Origin: Syntrophomonadaceae bacterium
GTDB lineage: Bacteria; Bacillota; DSM-12270; Thermacetogeniales; Thermacetogeniaceae
NCBI GenBank assembly: GCA_012840385.1
Contig: DULK01000076.1
Coordinates: 1-36,020, forward strand
DNA length: 36,020 bases
Direction: 5' to 3'
Shown piece after piece: positions 6,840-13,116 of this stretch. Position 1 is the first letter of the stretch, and each line of letters begins with the position of its first letter. A program made the position numbers and the translations under genes. The notes below the pieces were generated by a model that searched no databases, had not been told where the DNA came from, and was given only the letters and a program-made list of their open reading frames with translations.

Positions 6840-7314
6840 GTTTCTTCGGGTGTTTTTAATAGGTGTTCTATTTTTACACTATATGGAAGATTGCTGTATT
6901 CGTCATAATAAAAAATTTTTGGGGTCAACTGCCAAATATATTTAAAAAGCGCCTCGTCGAAGGTAGAATCTTCTAGCACACTGTTTACGCGCGTCATAAT
7001 TAATTGAGAAACTTTTATATCTTCATCGTTGTCATTCGATGAAAGTTCTTCTGCGTATTTGATTAAATCACTAAATTGTTGCTTCCATTAGCTAGATGCA
7101 AATCAGAAACAATTCTTTGGACAGCTATTTTTTCATTGTAGTCGATTTTCCAATATAAGATACCACTAAAATCCCGCTTAAATGCAACTAAGTTGGAAGC
7201 TAATACACCTTGACCAAAACGTTCTTCAATTTTTTTTCTATCTTTTTCTTCGATTTCAAAAACCGCTTCAATAAATTTGGTGAGGCCGGCGAAAGGAATC
7301 CTGACTCTGTGCAC
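6840..7314 (-). pseudogene. Fragment of an AAA/OLD-like ATPase, frameshifted
   Basis: Two frames join across about 7065-7090. The first (7063-7314) reads IEAVFEIEEKDRKKIEERFG and LYWKIDYNEKIAVQRIVSDL. The second reads QFSDLIKYAEELSSNDNDED, then FDEALFKYIWQLTPKIFYYD and EYSNLPYSVKIEHLL. The phrase 'TPKIFYYDEYSNLP' resembles the middle region of SMC/OLD-like ATPases found in restriction and defence systems (LPKFxYFDDYxxLPG). Walker A, Walker B and any nuclease (TOPRIM) part are absent. The low-GC composition differs from the flanking genes. It is a decayed defence-type gene, cut on the 3' side by the IS21 fragment. Confidence 0.5.
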
Positions 7315-7351
7315 GCTGTACTACCCTAACGAGATCCGGGAGGTTGAAGGA

Positions 7352-7384
7352 TCAGCACGTAAGGCGCCTTAAACCAGGCGCTTT
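7352..7384 (+). terminator. Hairpin downstream of mazF
   Basis: GCGCCT-TAAACC-AGGCGC with extra flanking A-T pairs, followed on the plus strand by TTTATTTAA. The T-rich side lies on the plus strand, not on the mazF strand, so its use as the mazF terminator is doubtful. Confidence 0.35.
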
Positions 7385-7391
7385 ATTTAAT

Positions 7392-7730
7392 CTATAAACC
7401 CAAACTCAATTTGATTGCCACGTCAACTTCGGACATTCTCTCGCTTGAGAGAGATCCCAGTTTTCTTTCTAACCTGGCTTTATCTATTATGAGAATCTGT
7501 GCCAAGTTAACTGCGCTTTCTTTCTCTAAACCACCTTCCCCTGCACTCAGACGAACCATGAAAGGATAAATTTTATCAACTGCAGTAGTTATGGCTGCTA
7601 CGATTATTGTGCTGCTGTACTTGTTGCCGATGTTATTTTGTATAACAACAGCGGGCCTATAGCCCGCTTGCTCGCTCCCCCGCGAGGGGTTGAAATTTAC
7701 TAAGAAGATATCACCGCGCTTAATGTCCAT
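7392..7730 (-). CDS. mazF: MazF/PemK-type endoribonuclease toxin
   Basis: A 112-aa MazF-family toxin that cleaves single-stranded mRNA at short sequences. Family marks: IKRGDIFLVNFNPSRGSEQ with the catalytic arginine, then GYRPAVVIQNNIGNKYSSTI, the TTAVDKIYPFMVRL strand, the conserved E-x-S-AVNLAQI, and the DKxRLExKLGSL end. The length is typical. Its start overlaps the antitoxin gene by 11 bases, which implies translational coupling. Confidence 0.9.
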   Translation of the reverse strand: MDIKRGDIFLVNFNPSRGSEQAGYRPAVVIQNNIGNKYSSTIIVAAITTAVDKIYPFMVRLSAGEGGLEKESAVNLAQILIIDKARLERKLGSLSSERMSEVDVAIKLSLGL

Positions 7731-7959
7731 TTCGCGTCAACACCTCGTACTGCGCCGGAAGAAAGGTTTCTGCTTCTTCCCTGCTGTTTTCAGATAAAGC
7801 AGTATACCCCTCCTCCATCTCTTTTTCTATTTCTTCCTGTTCCGACCTCCGCAACAGCTCAGCTACCGCACCGCTCCTTGTCGTCTCCCACTTCCTCGCA
7901 AGCCGGTCAAGCCGGAGCAGCAAAGATGGCGGCAGGCTCACGGTTATTTTCGCAGCCAT
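7720..7959 (-). CDS. MazE-like ribbon-helix-helix antitoxin
   Basis: A 79-aa protein. The N-terminal 45 residues (AAKITVSLPPSLLLRLDRLA, then TTRSGAVAELLRR) form a CopG/MazE-like ribbon-helix-helix domain. The acidic tail (EEIEKEMEEGYTALSENSRE) ends with a short segment that would neutralise MazF. GGGAGGTG stands just before ATG 7959. A GTG nine bases upstream is inside that ribosome binding site and can be discounted. It is the first gene of the pair and probably represses its own promoter at a palindrome. Confidence 0.85.
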   Translation of the reverse strand: MAAKITVSLPPSLLLRLDRLARKWETTRSGAVAELLRRSEQEEIEKEMEEGYTALSENSREEAETFLPAQYEVLTRNGH

Positions 7960-7978
7960 TTTCGGCACCTCCCGGTTT

Positions 7979-8009
7979 TATGATATCATACCAGGAGGCA
8001 TACCGTCAA
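7979..8009 (-). promoter_or_regulatory. Promoter and palindrome upstream of the MazE-like/mazF pair
   Basis: On the minus strand TTGACG (8004-8009) and TATCAT (7980-7985) are 18 bases apart. The -10 region sits in a perfect 12-bp palindrome, TATGATATCATA (7979-7990), a natural operator for the ribbon-helix-helix antitoxin. The leader before the ATG would be short, about 15 bases. Confidence 0.5.
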
Positions 8010-8209
8010 TCATACTGCATATCATCCAGAACCCGCGCCCCCAGTATTTACCAACCCTACATTTCAACAGCCACAAGGCTTCCAGCTACAGCACCTGGTA
8101 AAGAGTGTAAATAACCCCCTTTCCCTAAATCACCTATTTTTTCAGGGAACATTTTCGAAGAATCTTATTTGTCATGGTGCCTGCTACATCCCAAAAAGTC
8201 GCCTTTACA

Positions 8210-9469
8210 CTAGCTTGTGTCAAAGAGATACTGCGCCAGGCTCCTGTCCCTGATATACTCCAGGGCATTGCGCATCTTTTCCGCTATCTCTCTTGCGCTG
8301 AAACCACTATCAGCATAGCTGCGCCTGTTCCTGTACAGAAACAGCCAGAAGAGGTTAACCGCCAAAAGCATGAACCATAGAATTACCTGAGAGGCGACTT
8401 CCTGATGGATGTAGCAGTGTTCCATGTTCCAGTTGCCCTTGAGTTCATGAAAGCCCGTGTTTTCTATCTCCCACCTCCGGTGGATGATCTCCCGGATTAG
8501 TTCCGGTGTTGCTTCCTGTTTGCTCATGGTGGTAGCTACCAGGATCTCCCGCTTCTGTATCGCTTCTTGACGTTTGCCGCCTACTATTGCATAGCCGTGC
8601 TTGATCTCGATGAACTTGACGACTCTTAAGGGTTTTTCTACTCCGTCCCAGGTTTCGAAATGTTCTTCATCCCAGGCGGAGATGTCTGTATGAGTGGTGG
8701 AGGTCTTGTCCTCACGCCATGTCTTGGCTGGTACCTGATGGCTGAATACCCCTTCCGCATCCCTGACTATGTGCATGCGGTCATCTTTGAGACGGACTAC
8801 TACATGGATCTTTTTGCTAAGCAAATAATTGATGAAAGGGGCCTTGGCAAAGCCGGCGTCAACCACCACTACGTCGGCAAAGTGCTTGTAGACCTTATAG
8901 AGCCAGTCAATCAGCCTCTTGGCAGCAGTGGTCTCGCCTTCCCCCGGCAAAATCGGCTCATGACCTAAGATGAGCGGCGGTTTGCCGCCCACCACCTGGC
9001 AGGTGACGACTTTGTGTTCGTAGGTGACCGTCCCGTCTTGGTGGTGCACCTCATGGCAGAGAGGACAGCAGCGGCTCCGGGTAGAAAAAAGGCCGGTGCC
9101 GTCGATGGCCGCTACACGATAATATCGGATTGACGGTAGCATCTTGCTGCGGCGTGCTTTGTTGATTACTGCCGCAAACAGATTTTTGACCGTGGCCAGC
9201 TCCATCCCAATCGAGCTGTGACGGATAGTATCCGCCGAGGGCGGCCTCTGTTTCCTGGGCAGGAGCTTTTGAAAATTCTCTTTCGCTCTGCGCTCAAGTT
9301 CCTCCAGACTCTGCACCTGCAGGATAAAACCAATTAAAAGCGTTACCCAGATAGTGCCCGGTTCTATCTCGGGATCTTTTCTTTCATCTTTTGCCCATTT
9401 GGTCCAGCCCTCAGGCAGGAAAACTTTATGCATGTATCGAAGAATATCTCTAAGCCACCGTTTCGCCAT
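8210..9469 (-). mobile_element. DDE transposase of an IS4-like insertion sequence
   Basis: A 419-aa transposase that appears intact. The DDE residues are visible in context: D in VAAIDGTGLFST, D in VVVVDAGFAKAPF, and E in RRWEIENTGFHELK, the last being the YREK-type signature of IS4-like enzymes. A Cys/His cluster (RCCPLCHEVHH) follows the first Asp. The C-terminal RDRSLAQYLFDTS is complete. AGGAGGTG precedes ATG 9469. No clear terminal inverted repeats or target duplication were found by eye in 8115-8209 or 9482-9600, so the element limits are not set. It sits alone between the mazF operon and a gene-free stretch. Confidence 0.85.
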
Positions 9470-9481
9470 CGGTGGTGACAC

Positions 9482-9955
9482 CTCCTGGGGATGTGAATCG
9501 TGTGTTTATTTCCAGGAGGTTTTTGCTATTTATGGGGTATTTTCCTGCCTGTCAGGGTCAAAAAATGCGAATTTATAAAGTTTTGCCTTGATACCGCCTT
9601 TCTTGCGCTGCAAGGGCTTCAGGGATTAGATGCGGAGTTTCTGCATATCATCCTCAAACGTACCACTCCGGGTAGTCCATCCATTCCCTCAGCTACACGC
9701 ATTGGTTGTATTCTTTCGAATCCGTGCGCAATTGGCCTTCACGTGGCCTTCACGATCTCCCGGTCTTTGAAGGAGCTAGTGGTGAAGATTTTGCCAATGT
9801 CCGTTTAACCGTAGCCAAATAGAAACTGGGAAAAGAGAATTGTTTGTTTCATCATGGTGATCCAGTCGAAACTCTTTATTTATGACTCTTTTCGGAGAAA
9901 ATCACGGATAACGGATTATGTCTAAAAACTGCGGTAAAATCAATTGAGGCCTGAT
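9482..9955. other. Gene-free stretch beside the insertion sequence
   Basis: No gene can be supported. A minus-strand frame near 9560-9700 (RKKGGIKAKLYKFAFFDPD) and a plus-strand frame ending at 9830 (DLPVFEGASGEDFANVRLTV) look peptide-like but match no family I know. Both lack starts. They may be scraps of genes disrupted with the rest of this region. Confidence 0.35.
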
Positions 9956-10275
9956 TCACGAAGTTCTAACAATCTCATCATATAGGTCACGGATCGACTC
10001 TCTGCTTAGTTGATAGCATTCCAGATATTAATACAACTTTTTAGGTCAATATTGCTATCTTTATGTGCTGCGATCTTATCCCTAATGAACCGAAATTTAT
10101 ATTTTTTCCTAAACGCTCTATCTCTTTAAGCATATCTTGGCACTCGAGAGTTGTGCATATTCTTTATTTAAATCCTTAAGTTTACTCAGTAAACCAAAAA
10201 TACTGTTCAATTCCACCACGAAATATTTGCCGATCAACTTTTTGTCATAGTCGTAAAAGAAGCGGTATTTTTGAA
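9956..10275 (-). pseudogene. Multiply frameshifted unknown gene (C-terminal part)
   Basis: Four short frames read as one protein when joined: FQKYRFFYDYDKKLIGKYFV then NSIFGLLSKLKDLNKEYAQL; QDMLKEIERLGKNINF; FIRDKIAAHKDSNIDLKSCI; LSRESIRDLYDEIVRTS. The phrase RxKIAAHKD near the C-terminus is typical of HEPN-like/AbiV-type or DUF helical proteins (the 'RNxxxH/RDKxAAH' kind). At least three shifts are needed, so it is dead. Its 5' end is lost exactly where the GC-rich region begins. Confidence 0.5.
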
Positions 10276-10279
10276 ATTC

Positions 10280-10304
10280 GGCCGGGCCGGAGGGGCGCCC
10301 GGCC
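10280..10304 (+). terminator. GC-rich hairpin at the composition boundary
   Basis: Stem GGCCGGGC / GCCCGGCC with a 9-base loop, followed by TTCTCATTTCT on the plus strand. It could stop transcription into the DUF1659 operon from the left, or be the 3' end of a lost gene. Confidence 0.45.
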
Positions 10305-10572
10305 TTCTCATTTCTCAAATTCGCATCCTCTCTCCTTTCCCGCCCGCACCGGGGCTCTCCCCGCGCCCGCGCCCAAAGGGCACCCGGCACCCGCCTCGGC
10401 TCCGAAGCCCTTTCCGGGCGGTCTTCCGGAAACCTCTGCATTTTTAAAATTCGCCCAGGGATCAGCCGCCGCATTCGAGAGATGCGGTTTTTGCCCGCCG
10501 GCGCCGCCCCCCCTTAAAATGTAATCGCAGCGGGGAAGTTCCCCGGCAAAATGAGGAGAGGAGGTGGTTCAA
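10305..10572. other. GC-rich intergenic stretch with one copy of the GC-rich repeat
   Basis: No gene is seen. It contains the leftmost copy of the dispersed repeat (10361-10393, core GCGCCCAAAGGGCACCCGG) and the upstream region of the DUF1659 gene. I cannot point to a clear promoter. Confidence 0.4.
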
Positions 10573-10797
10573 ATGGCCGTCAACGCCGTACCCGTGAGCT
10601 CTACACTCCGGATCGTGGTTCAGACCGGTACCGACGCGAACGGCAACCCGGTGCTCCGCACCCGTTCCTTCCGCAGCGTGAAGGCGGAAGCCCCGGACGA
10701 GGACGTACATGCCGTGGGGCAGGCCCTCGCCGGGCTGCAGGCGAACCCGGTCAACGCCATCCAAAGGGTGAACGAGCTGGAACTGATCACCGTCTAG
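10573..10797 (+). CDS. DUF1659 family protein
   Basis: A 74-aa protein of the DUF1659 family, found in Bacilli and Clostridia next to DUF2922 and YvrJ genes; the function is unknown. Visible: [20 protein letters not shown], then [18 protein letters not shown] with the conserved R-S-x-x-x-V-K, and a C-terminal [23 protein letters not shown] is ideally placed for ATG 10573; a GTG nine bases earlier is inside it. It is followed 43 bases later by the DUF2922 gene, with which it shares length and overall pattern (both end in a D/E-L-ITV-like strand). Confidence 0.85.
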   Translation: MAVNAVPVSSTLRIVVQTGTDANGNPVLRTRSFRSVKAEAPDEDVHAVGQALAGLQANPVNAIQRVNELELITV

Positions 10798-10840
10798 TCA
10801 CCTGACGCAGCTTACCAAACCGGAGAGGAGGTGAACTTAA

Positions 10841-11062
10841 ATGCTGAGCAAGACGCTGGTGCTGGTCTTCCAGACCGCCGGCGGGGGGAGGATGCGGCTT
10901 TCCGTGCCCGACCCCAAGCCGGGCCTGACTCCTGATGAGGTGAACGCCGCCATGAACACCATCCTGTCCAAGAATATCTTCACGTCGAGGACGGGTAACG
11001 CCACGGCAATTCTCGGCGCTCAGATCGTCAGCAGGGAGACCACCGATGTGATCACGGTTTAA
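10841..11062 (+). CDS. DUF2922 family protein
   Basis: A 73-aa protein of the DUF2922 family. Visible: KTLVLVFQTAGGGRMRLSVP, then the PKPGLTPDEVNAAMNTILSK helix, and GAQIVSRETTDVITV. GGAGAGGAGGTG precedes the ATG. Its role is not known. The fixed neighbourhood DUF1659 - DUF2922 - YvrJ - amidase suggests a shared envelope- or phage-tail-like function, but this is only an inference from gene order. Confidence 0.88.
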   Translation: MLSKTLVLVFQTAGGGRMRLSVPDPKPGLTPDEVNAAMNTILSKNIFTSRTGNATAILGAQIVSRETTDVITV

Positions 11063-11067
11063 GGGAC

Positions 11068-11117
11068 GGGGCCTGCCCGCCGGGCGGTTTATCCCGCAGC
11101 CGCGGCGGGCAGGCCCC
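11068..11117 (+). terminator. Long hairpin between DUF2922 and YvrJ genes
   Basis: A perfect 14-bp GC stem (GGGGCCTGCCCGCC / GGCGGGCAGGCCCC) encloses 22 bases and is followed by TTCATAATT. It is strong enough to end or attenuate the two-gene transcript. A weak T-tract means partial read-through to yvrJ is likely. Confidence 0.6.
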
Positions 11118-11244
11118 TTCATAATTGACGGCGCGCCCGCGCCCAAAGGGCAGCCCGGCAGCCGCTGCCCGCGGCAGGGGGCCGCTTCTGCGGGCCGGGG
11201 CCAAGAAACGGCGGCAGAGCGCCGGAAGAAAGGAGGGAATGCAG

Positions 11245-11472
11245 GTGCAGGACATGCTGGTCCAGATCGGCAACTACGGCTTTCCGATGGTTGTGGCCGT
11301 CTACCTGCTGGTGCGGGTGGAGAAGAAGCTCGACGCCCTGACCGGGGCGATCAGCCGCCTGGAGCAGGTGCTGGCGGCCTGCCTGAAGGTTCCGGGCCCC
11401 GGAGGGGCTTCCGGGGGCGGTGAAGCCGTTTTCCCGGGGTACGCAGGCACCCGCCCTGCGGCCGCGCCCTGA
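11245..11472 (+). CDS. YvrJ family small membrane protein
   Basis: YvrJ proteins are about 45-55 residues with one membrane helix. Here VQDMLVQIGNYGFPMVVAVY then LLVRVEKKLDALTGAI matches the family fully (GFPxxVxxYLLVRxE). The frame then runs on for about 30 Gly/Pro/Ala-rich residues and stops at a TGA that belongs to a copy of the GC-rich dispersed repeat (11459-11490). So the tail is probably not original. Among possible starts, GTG 11245 stands 7 bases after AGGAGGG; ATG 11239 is too close to it and ATG 11254 too far. Confidence 0.8.
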   Translation: MQDMLVQIGNYGFPMVVAVYLLVRVEKKLDALTGAISRLEQVLAACLKVPGPGGASGGGEAVFPGYAGTRPAAAP

Positions 11473-11540
11473 GGGTACCCCGCACCCGGCAGGAAGCGAG
11501 ACCTATTGAAAACTCAGGATAAGGGCTGGAGGTGAAGCTT

Positions 11541-12134
11541 ATGAGTAAACCGAACTGGACGCACATCATCGTCCACCACACCGGGGCGGAGGAAAAGGAC
11601 GCCGAGCAGGTGCGCCGCTACCACCTTTCCCTGGGATGGCGGGACATCGGCTACCACTATGTGATCGAGCGGGACGGGAGGGTGGTGCCGGGGAGGAGCC
11701 TCGGCCTGCCCGGGGCGCACTGCAAGGCCGCCGGGATGAACTTCAAGGGGATCGGGGTTGCCGTCCTGGGAAACCTCAACAACCATCCCCCGCTCCCGCC
11801 GCAGGAAGGCGCCCTGGAAAACCTGGTCCGCGCCCTGCAGCAGCGCTTCGGGATACATCCCGCAAACGTGCTGGGCCACAGGGAGGTGCCGGGGGCGGCG
11901 ACCGACTGCCCCGGGCGCTGCCTGGACATGGAAAGGCTGCGCAGCCTGCCGGAGCGGCCGGATCGGGCGGCGCGCCCTGAGGGCACCGGGCGCGGCACCC
12001 GGAGCGGAAAGATCTACCGCGTCCAGGCAGGGGCATTTTCGGTGCGGGAGAACGCCGAGGCCCTTGCGGAGAGGCTGAGGGCCGCCGGTTTTGAGGCGGT
12101 TGTCGTGGCCGGTGACGGGGAGCCGACTGCTTGA
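11541..12134 (+). CDS. N-acetylmuramoyl-L-alanine amidase (Amidase_2/PGRP) with short SPOR domain
   Basis: A 197-aa zinc amidase that cleaves the bond between MurNAc and the L-Ala of the peptide stem. The zinc ligands are visible: His in IIVHHTGA, His in LGHREVPGA, and Cys in ATDCPGRC; the substrate-facing tyrosine lies in DIGYHYVIERDG. Residues about 1-140 are the catalytic domain. A linker with a GC-rich repeat (RPEGTGRGTRSG, 11971-12004) leads to a SPOR-like segment (YRVQAGAFSVRENAEALAER, LRAAGFEAVVV) that ends after about 42 residues, shorter than the usual 70. No signal peptide is present, so export would need a holin-like or other route, and YvrJ next door is a possible helper. GGAGGTG precedes ATG 11541. 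Confidence 0.88.
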   Translation: MSKPNWTHIIVHHTGAEEKDAEQVRRYHLSLGWRDIGYHYVIERDGRVVPGRSLGLPGAHCKAAGMNFKGIGVAVLGNLNNHPPLPPQEGALENLVRALQQRFGIHPANVLGHREVPGAATDCPGRCLDMERLRSLPERPDRAARPEGTGRGTRSGKIYRVQAGAFSVRENAEALAERLRAAGFEAVVVAGDGEPTA

Positions 12135-12160
12135 CATCGAACACTTGTTTGGGTTATGAT
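12131..12160 (+). promoter_or_regulatory. Promoter for the gene at 12191
   Basis: TTGACA (12131-12136) and TATGAT (12155-12160) are 18 bases apart, a strong sigma-A match in otherwise GC-rich sequence. The amidase stop codon lies inside the -35 box. The leader before the TTG start would be about 24 bases. Confidence 0.7.
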
Positions 12161-12190
12161 CAGGAAAAACAGCACCGGAGGTGGAAACTA

Positions 12191-12889
12191 TTGGACAAGG
12201 TTGATTTCCGAGAGATCTGGCCGCAGCTGATCGGCCTGGTGCCGGTTTACGGAAGGGACAGCAGCAACGGGACGGAGATTCGACTGGTAGACCGGCGCAG
12301 CCTGTACAGCCCCCTGCGAACGAAAACACTGCTCCGCAGGCTTGCCCGGGTTTTTACCATCGACCTGCGGGCCGCCCGGGATAAGTACTCGGCCCTCTGC
12401 GGCCGCTGCTACGCCGTCCCCATTCCCATGCGCCCCGGCCTCGTCTTGGTTCCGGTGCACGCCAGGTATGCCAGGTTCAAGGATGACGGGACCCGGGCCT
12501 ACCTGGTGAAATCAAAGATCGCCGGTTTAAACCGCCTGCCTCCCGGCGGCAGAGGCGGGTGCCGCGCCCTGAGGGCACCCGGCGCGGATACCGCCGGGGA
12601 CGGGCACGAGGAGATGCGGACGAGGCTGGTCTTCACCGACGGTTCGCACCTGGACGTGCCCCACGACATGCAGGGTATCCGCTCCCTCCTGCTCCTGGCG
12701 GAGAAGGTGGAGAGGGAGGCGGAACTTCCCGGCGGCGGCAAAATGCCCTGCAGGGGGGTAACCGGCGATACGGAAATGCCCTGCAGGGGGCTTCCCCGGC
12801 TGGGGCCGGGGCCTTCCTTCGTTTCCGAAAGGCCCCCGCACGACTGCATCTACCGGCTGTGGAGCTTCCGCCCGGAGGAACCGGAATAA
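12191..12889 (+). CDS. Unrecognised protein with inserted GC-rich repeat
   Basis: A 232-aa protein that I do not recognise. I chose TTG 12191 because GGAGGTGG stands 7 bases before it and the ORF's upstream part lies in the promoter. Residues 1-110 (REIWPQLIGLVPVYGRDSSN..., LLRRLARVFTIDLRAARDKY, CGRCYAVPIPMRPGLVLVPV) and 145-180 (TRLVFTDGSHLDVPHDMQGI) look like a conserved two-part protein. The alternation of strands and the VPxxxR...GSxLxVPxSxxG pattern remind me of ComK-type competence regulators, but this is weak. Between the two parts is an in-frame copy of the dispersed repeat (12561-12588). Residues about 183-205 contain a 17-bp direct repeat (aaatgccctgcaggggg at 12741 and 12774) that gives EMPCRG twice. 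Confidence 0.6.
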   Translation: MDKVDFREIWPQLIGLVPVYGRDSSNGTEIRLVDRRSLYSPLRTKTLLRRLARVFTIDLRAARDKYSALCGRCYAVPIPMRPGLVLVPVHARYARFKDDGTRAYLVKSKIAGLNRLPPGGRGGCRALRAPGADTAGDGHEEMRTRLVFTDGSHLDVPHDMQGIRSLLLLAEKVEREAELPGGGKMPCRGVTGDTEMPCRGLPRLGPGPSFVSERPPHDCIYRLWSFRPEEPE

Positions 12890-13116
12890 AAAACTACTCT
12901 AGTGAGAAGGAGCGGCCGAATCCGCAGGGGGTTCCTCAGGCACTCCGCCCTCGCCCCCCTGCGAAGCGTTTTCCGAGGGGTTTTCCTGGGGGTTCCCCTG
13001 CTCCCCCTCCGGAGGAGATACCACGGACTGCTGCGGCGCCGGCTGCGGTCCGATTTTCGCCGCCGGCTTCCGGGGCCCCCGCCTGGGGCAGTGTTCCGGC
13101 CGGCGGCTGCGTCAGA
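12890..13116 (-). other. Possible frame-shifted tail of the O-antigen-ligase-like gene
   Basis: Between the two convergent genes, a minus-strand frame reads PAAKIGPQPAPQQSVVSPPE, GEQGNPQENPSENASQGG and EEPPADSAAPSH, then TAG at about 12901. It uses GC-rich third positions like true genes of this region and has the look of a Pro/Glu/Gln-rich extracytoplasmic tail. It is out of frame with the stop at 13117 and reaches it only through a second frame (SNLTQPPAGTLPQAGAPEAG). It may be the lost C-terminal tail of the neighbouring gene. Confidence 0.35.

Noticed and set aside
7352-7384. Hairpin as a firm mazF terminator
   Set aside because: The T-rich tail is on the strand opposite to mazF, so it was kept only as a weak candidate.
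9715-9727. TTCGAATCC resembling a tRNA T-loop
   Set aside because: No acceptor or anticodon arms could be paired around it.
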